Below are positions 13,414 through 13,729 of a stretch of DNA of 13,729 nt, piece after piece. A program made the position numbers and the translations under genes. The notes beneath the pieces were generated by a model. That model did no database searches. It saw only the letters and a program-made list of their open reading frames with translations, and was not told the DNA's origin. Origin of the DNA: Prevotellaceae bacterium (lineage in GTDB: Bacteria; Bacteroidota; Bacteroidia; Bacteroidales; UBA932); contig JAIRUB010000072.1 of the NCBI GenBank assembly GCA_031254635.1, positions 1-13,729 on the forward strand, read 5' to 3'. Positions within the stretch are counted from its first letter, which is position 1, and every line of letters starts with the position of its first letter.

Positions 13414-13729
13414 ATGAAAAAACTTACCGCAGTTTGTTTGTTGCTTATCCTGTGTATATCGGGACAAAGCCTATTGGCGCAACGGCAGTTAGACAGCGTA
13501 CTTATCAAGGCAAACCTCCCAGCAGCTAAGCAGGACTTGTCTATTAACTTGAGTTATCCTGCCGAAGAAGATAAGCAGCCCGCCAAGGAAATTCCGTATA
13601 TGCTGGAACTCATGCCCTCTATTGTATCATATTCCGATAACGGCACAGGCATGGGCAGCAGCAGTTTCCGCATTCGCGGCACCGACCCCAGCCGCACCAA
13701 CATCAGCATTGACGGCATTCCGCTTAATG
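13414..13729 (+). CDS. TonB-dependent outer-membrane receptor, probably for thiamin (5' part, cut by window end)
   Basis: First 105 codons of a gene running off the right edge. Residues 1-23 are a Sec signal peptide (MKKLTAVCLLL, then LLAQ). A possible TonB-box-like stretch (LDSVLI, 26-31) follows. The plug domain begins at about 58, with IPYMLELMPSIVSYS (60-74), SSSFRIRGTD (82-91) and ISIDGIPLN (97-105), the standard TonB plug pattern. There is no N-terminal CarboxypepD_reg-like domain, so it looks like a small-molecule receptor rather than a SusC-type glycan importer. The TPP riboswitch and consensus promoter upstream point to thiamin or a thiamin precursor as ligand; Bacteroidota thiamin uptake loci often pair such a receptor with PnuT and a pyrophosphokinase, which would lie beyond this window. 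The ligand is inferred from context only. Confidence 0.88.
   Translation, partial: MKKLTAVCLLLILCISGQSLLAQRQLDSVLIKANLPAAKQDLSINLSYPAEEDKQPAKEIPYMLELMPSIVSYSDNGTGMGSSSFRIRGTDPSRTNISIDGIPLN

Overview
The window suggests a member of the Bacteroidota, probably a Bacteroidales-like lineage. Four things point that way: the 1022-aa secreted peptidase ends in a type IX secretion (T9SS) type A sorting domain; several genes are preceded by the Bacteroidota-type -7 element TAnnTTTG; the DNA is AT-rich and most starts lack a strong Shine-Dalgarno sequence; and a TPP riboswitch precedes a TonB-dependent receptor rather than a thi biosynthesis gene. No rRNA, tRNA, CRISPR array or phage module was seen.

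Layout. Positions 1-128 (minus) may hold the start of an unrecognised gene running off the left edge. Positions 319-3387 (minus) encode a multidomain M14 metallocarboxypeptidase with a T9SS tail, and 3475-5070 (minus) encode ATP-dependent PEP carboxykinase (pckA). From a shared divergent region, recQ (5161-7077, plus, non-ATG start) is followed, with a 38-nt overlap, by a DEDDy 3'-5' exonuclease resembling the WRN exonuclease. A gene-poor, AT-rich patch (7637-8138) holds a short inverted repeat, a decayed IS5/IS4-type transposase fragment and the promoter/operator of a higBA toxin-antitoxin pair (8139-8814). An ABC-F ATPase (8821-10737) starts 6 nt after higA. A four-helix-bundle (S23/IVP family) gene (10770-11144) sits exactly between two 19-bp inverted repeats, one of which forms the end of the ABC-F gene. 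An RlmB/TrmH-type rRNA 2'-O-methyltransferase (11178-11942) runs into an M28 peptidase gene (11939-12943) that begins in the middle of its PA domain and has lost its signal peptide. After a heptamer-repeat region come a consensus promoter, a TPP riboswitch (about 13101-13177), a CACAGAT-type inverted-repeat element inside the leader, and the first 105 codons of a TonB-dependent receptor (13414 to the right edge).

How the genes fit together. pckA is central metabolism. recQ plus the exonuclease look like a DNA-repair pair equivalent to the two catalytic halves of eukaryotic WRN. The ABC-F protein and the RlmB-like enzyme act on the ribosome. The riboswitch and receptor form a thiamin-responsive uptake unit. 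Between these housekeeping genes the window shows much small-scale mobile or repeat activity: an IS scar, a TA module and three different inverted-repeat families. One of these families encloses a four-helix-bundle gene; the other two look like empty versions.

No large new multi-gene system is evident. The most interesting signals are the inverted-repeat-delimited S23 cassette and its possible empty relatives, the split WRN-like recQ/exonuclease pair, the truncated M28 gene abutting rlmB, and the repeat element inside a riboswitch leader.
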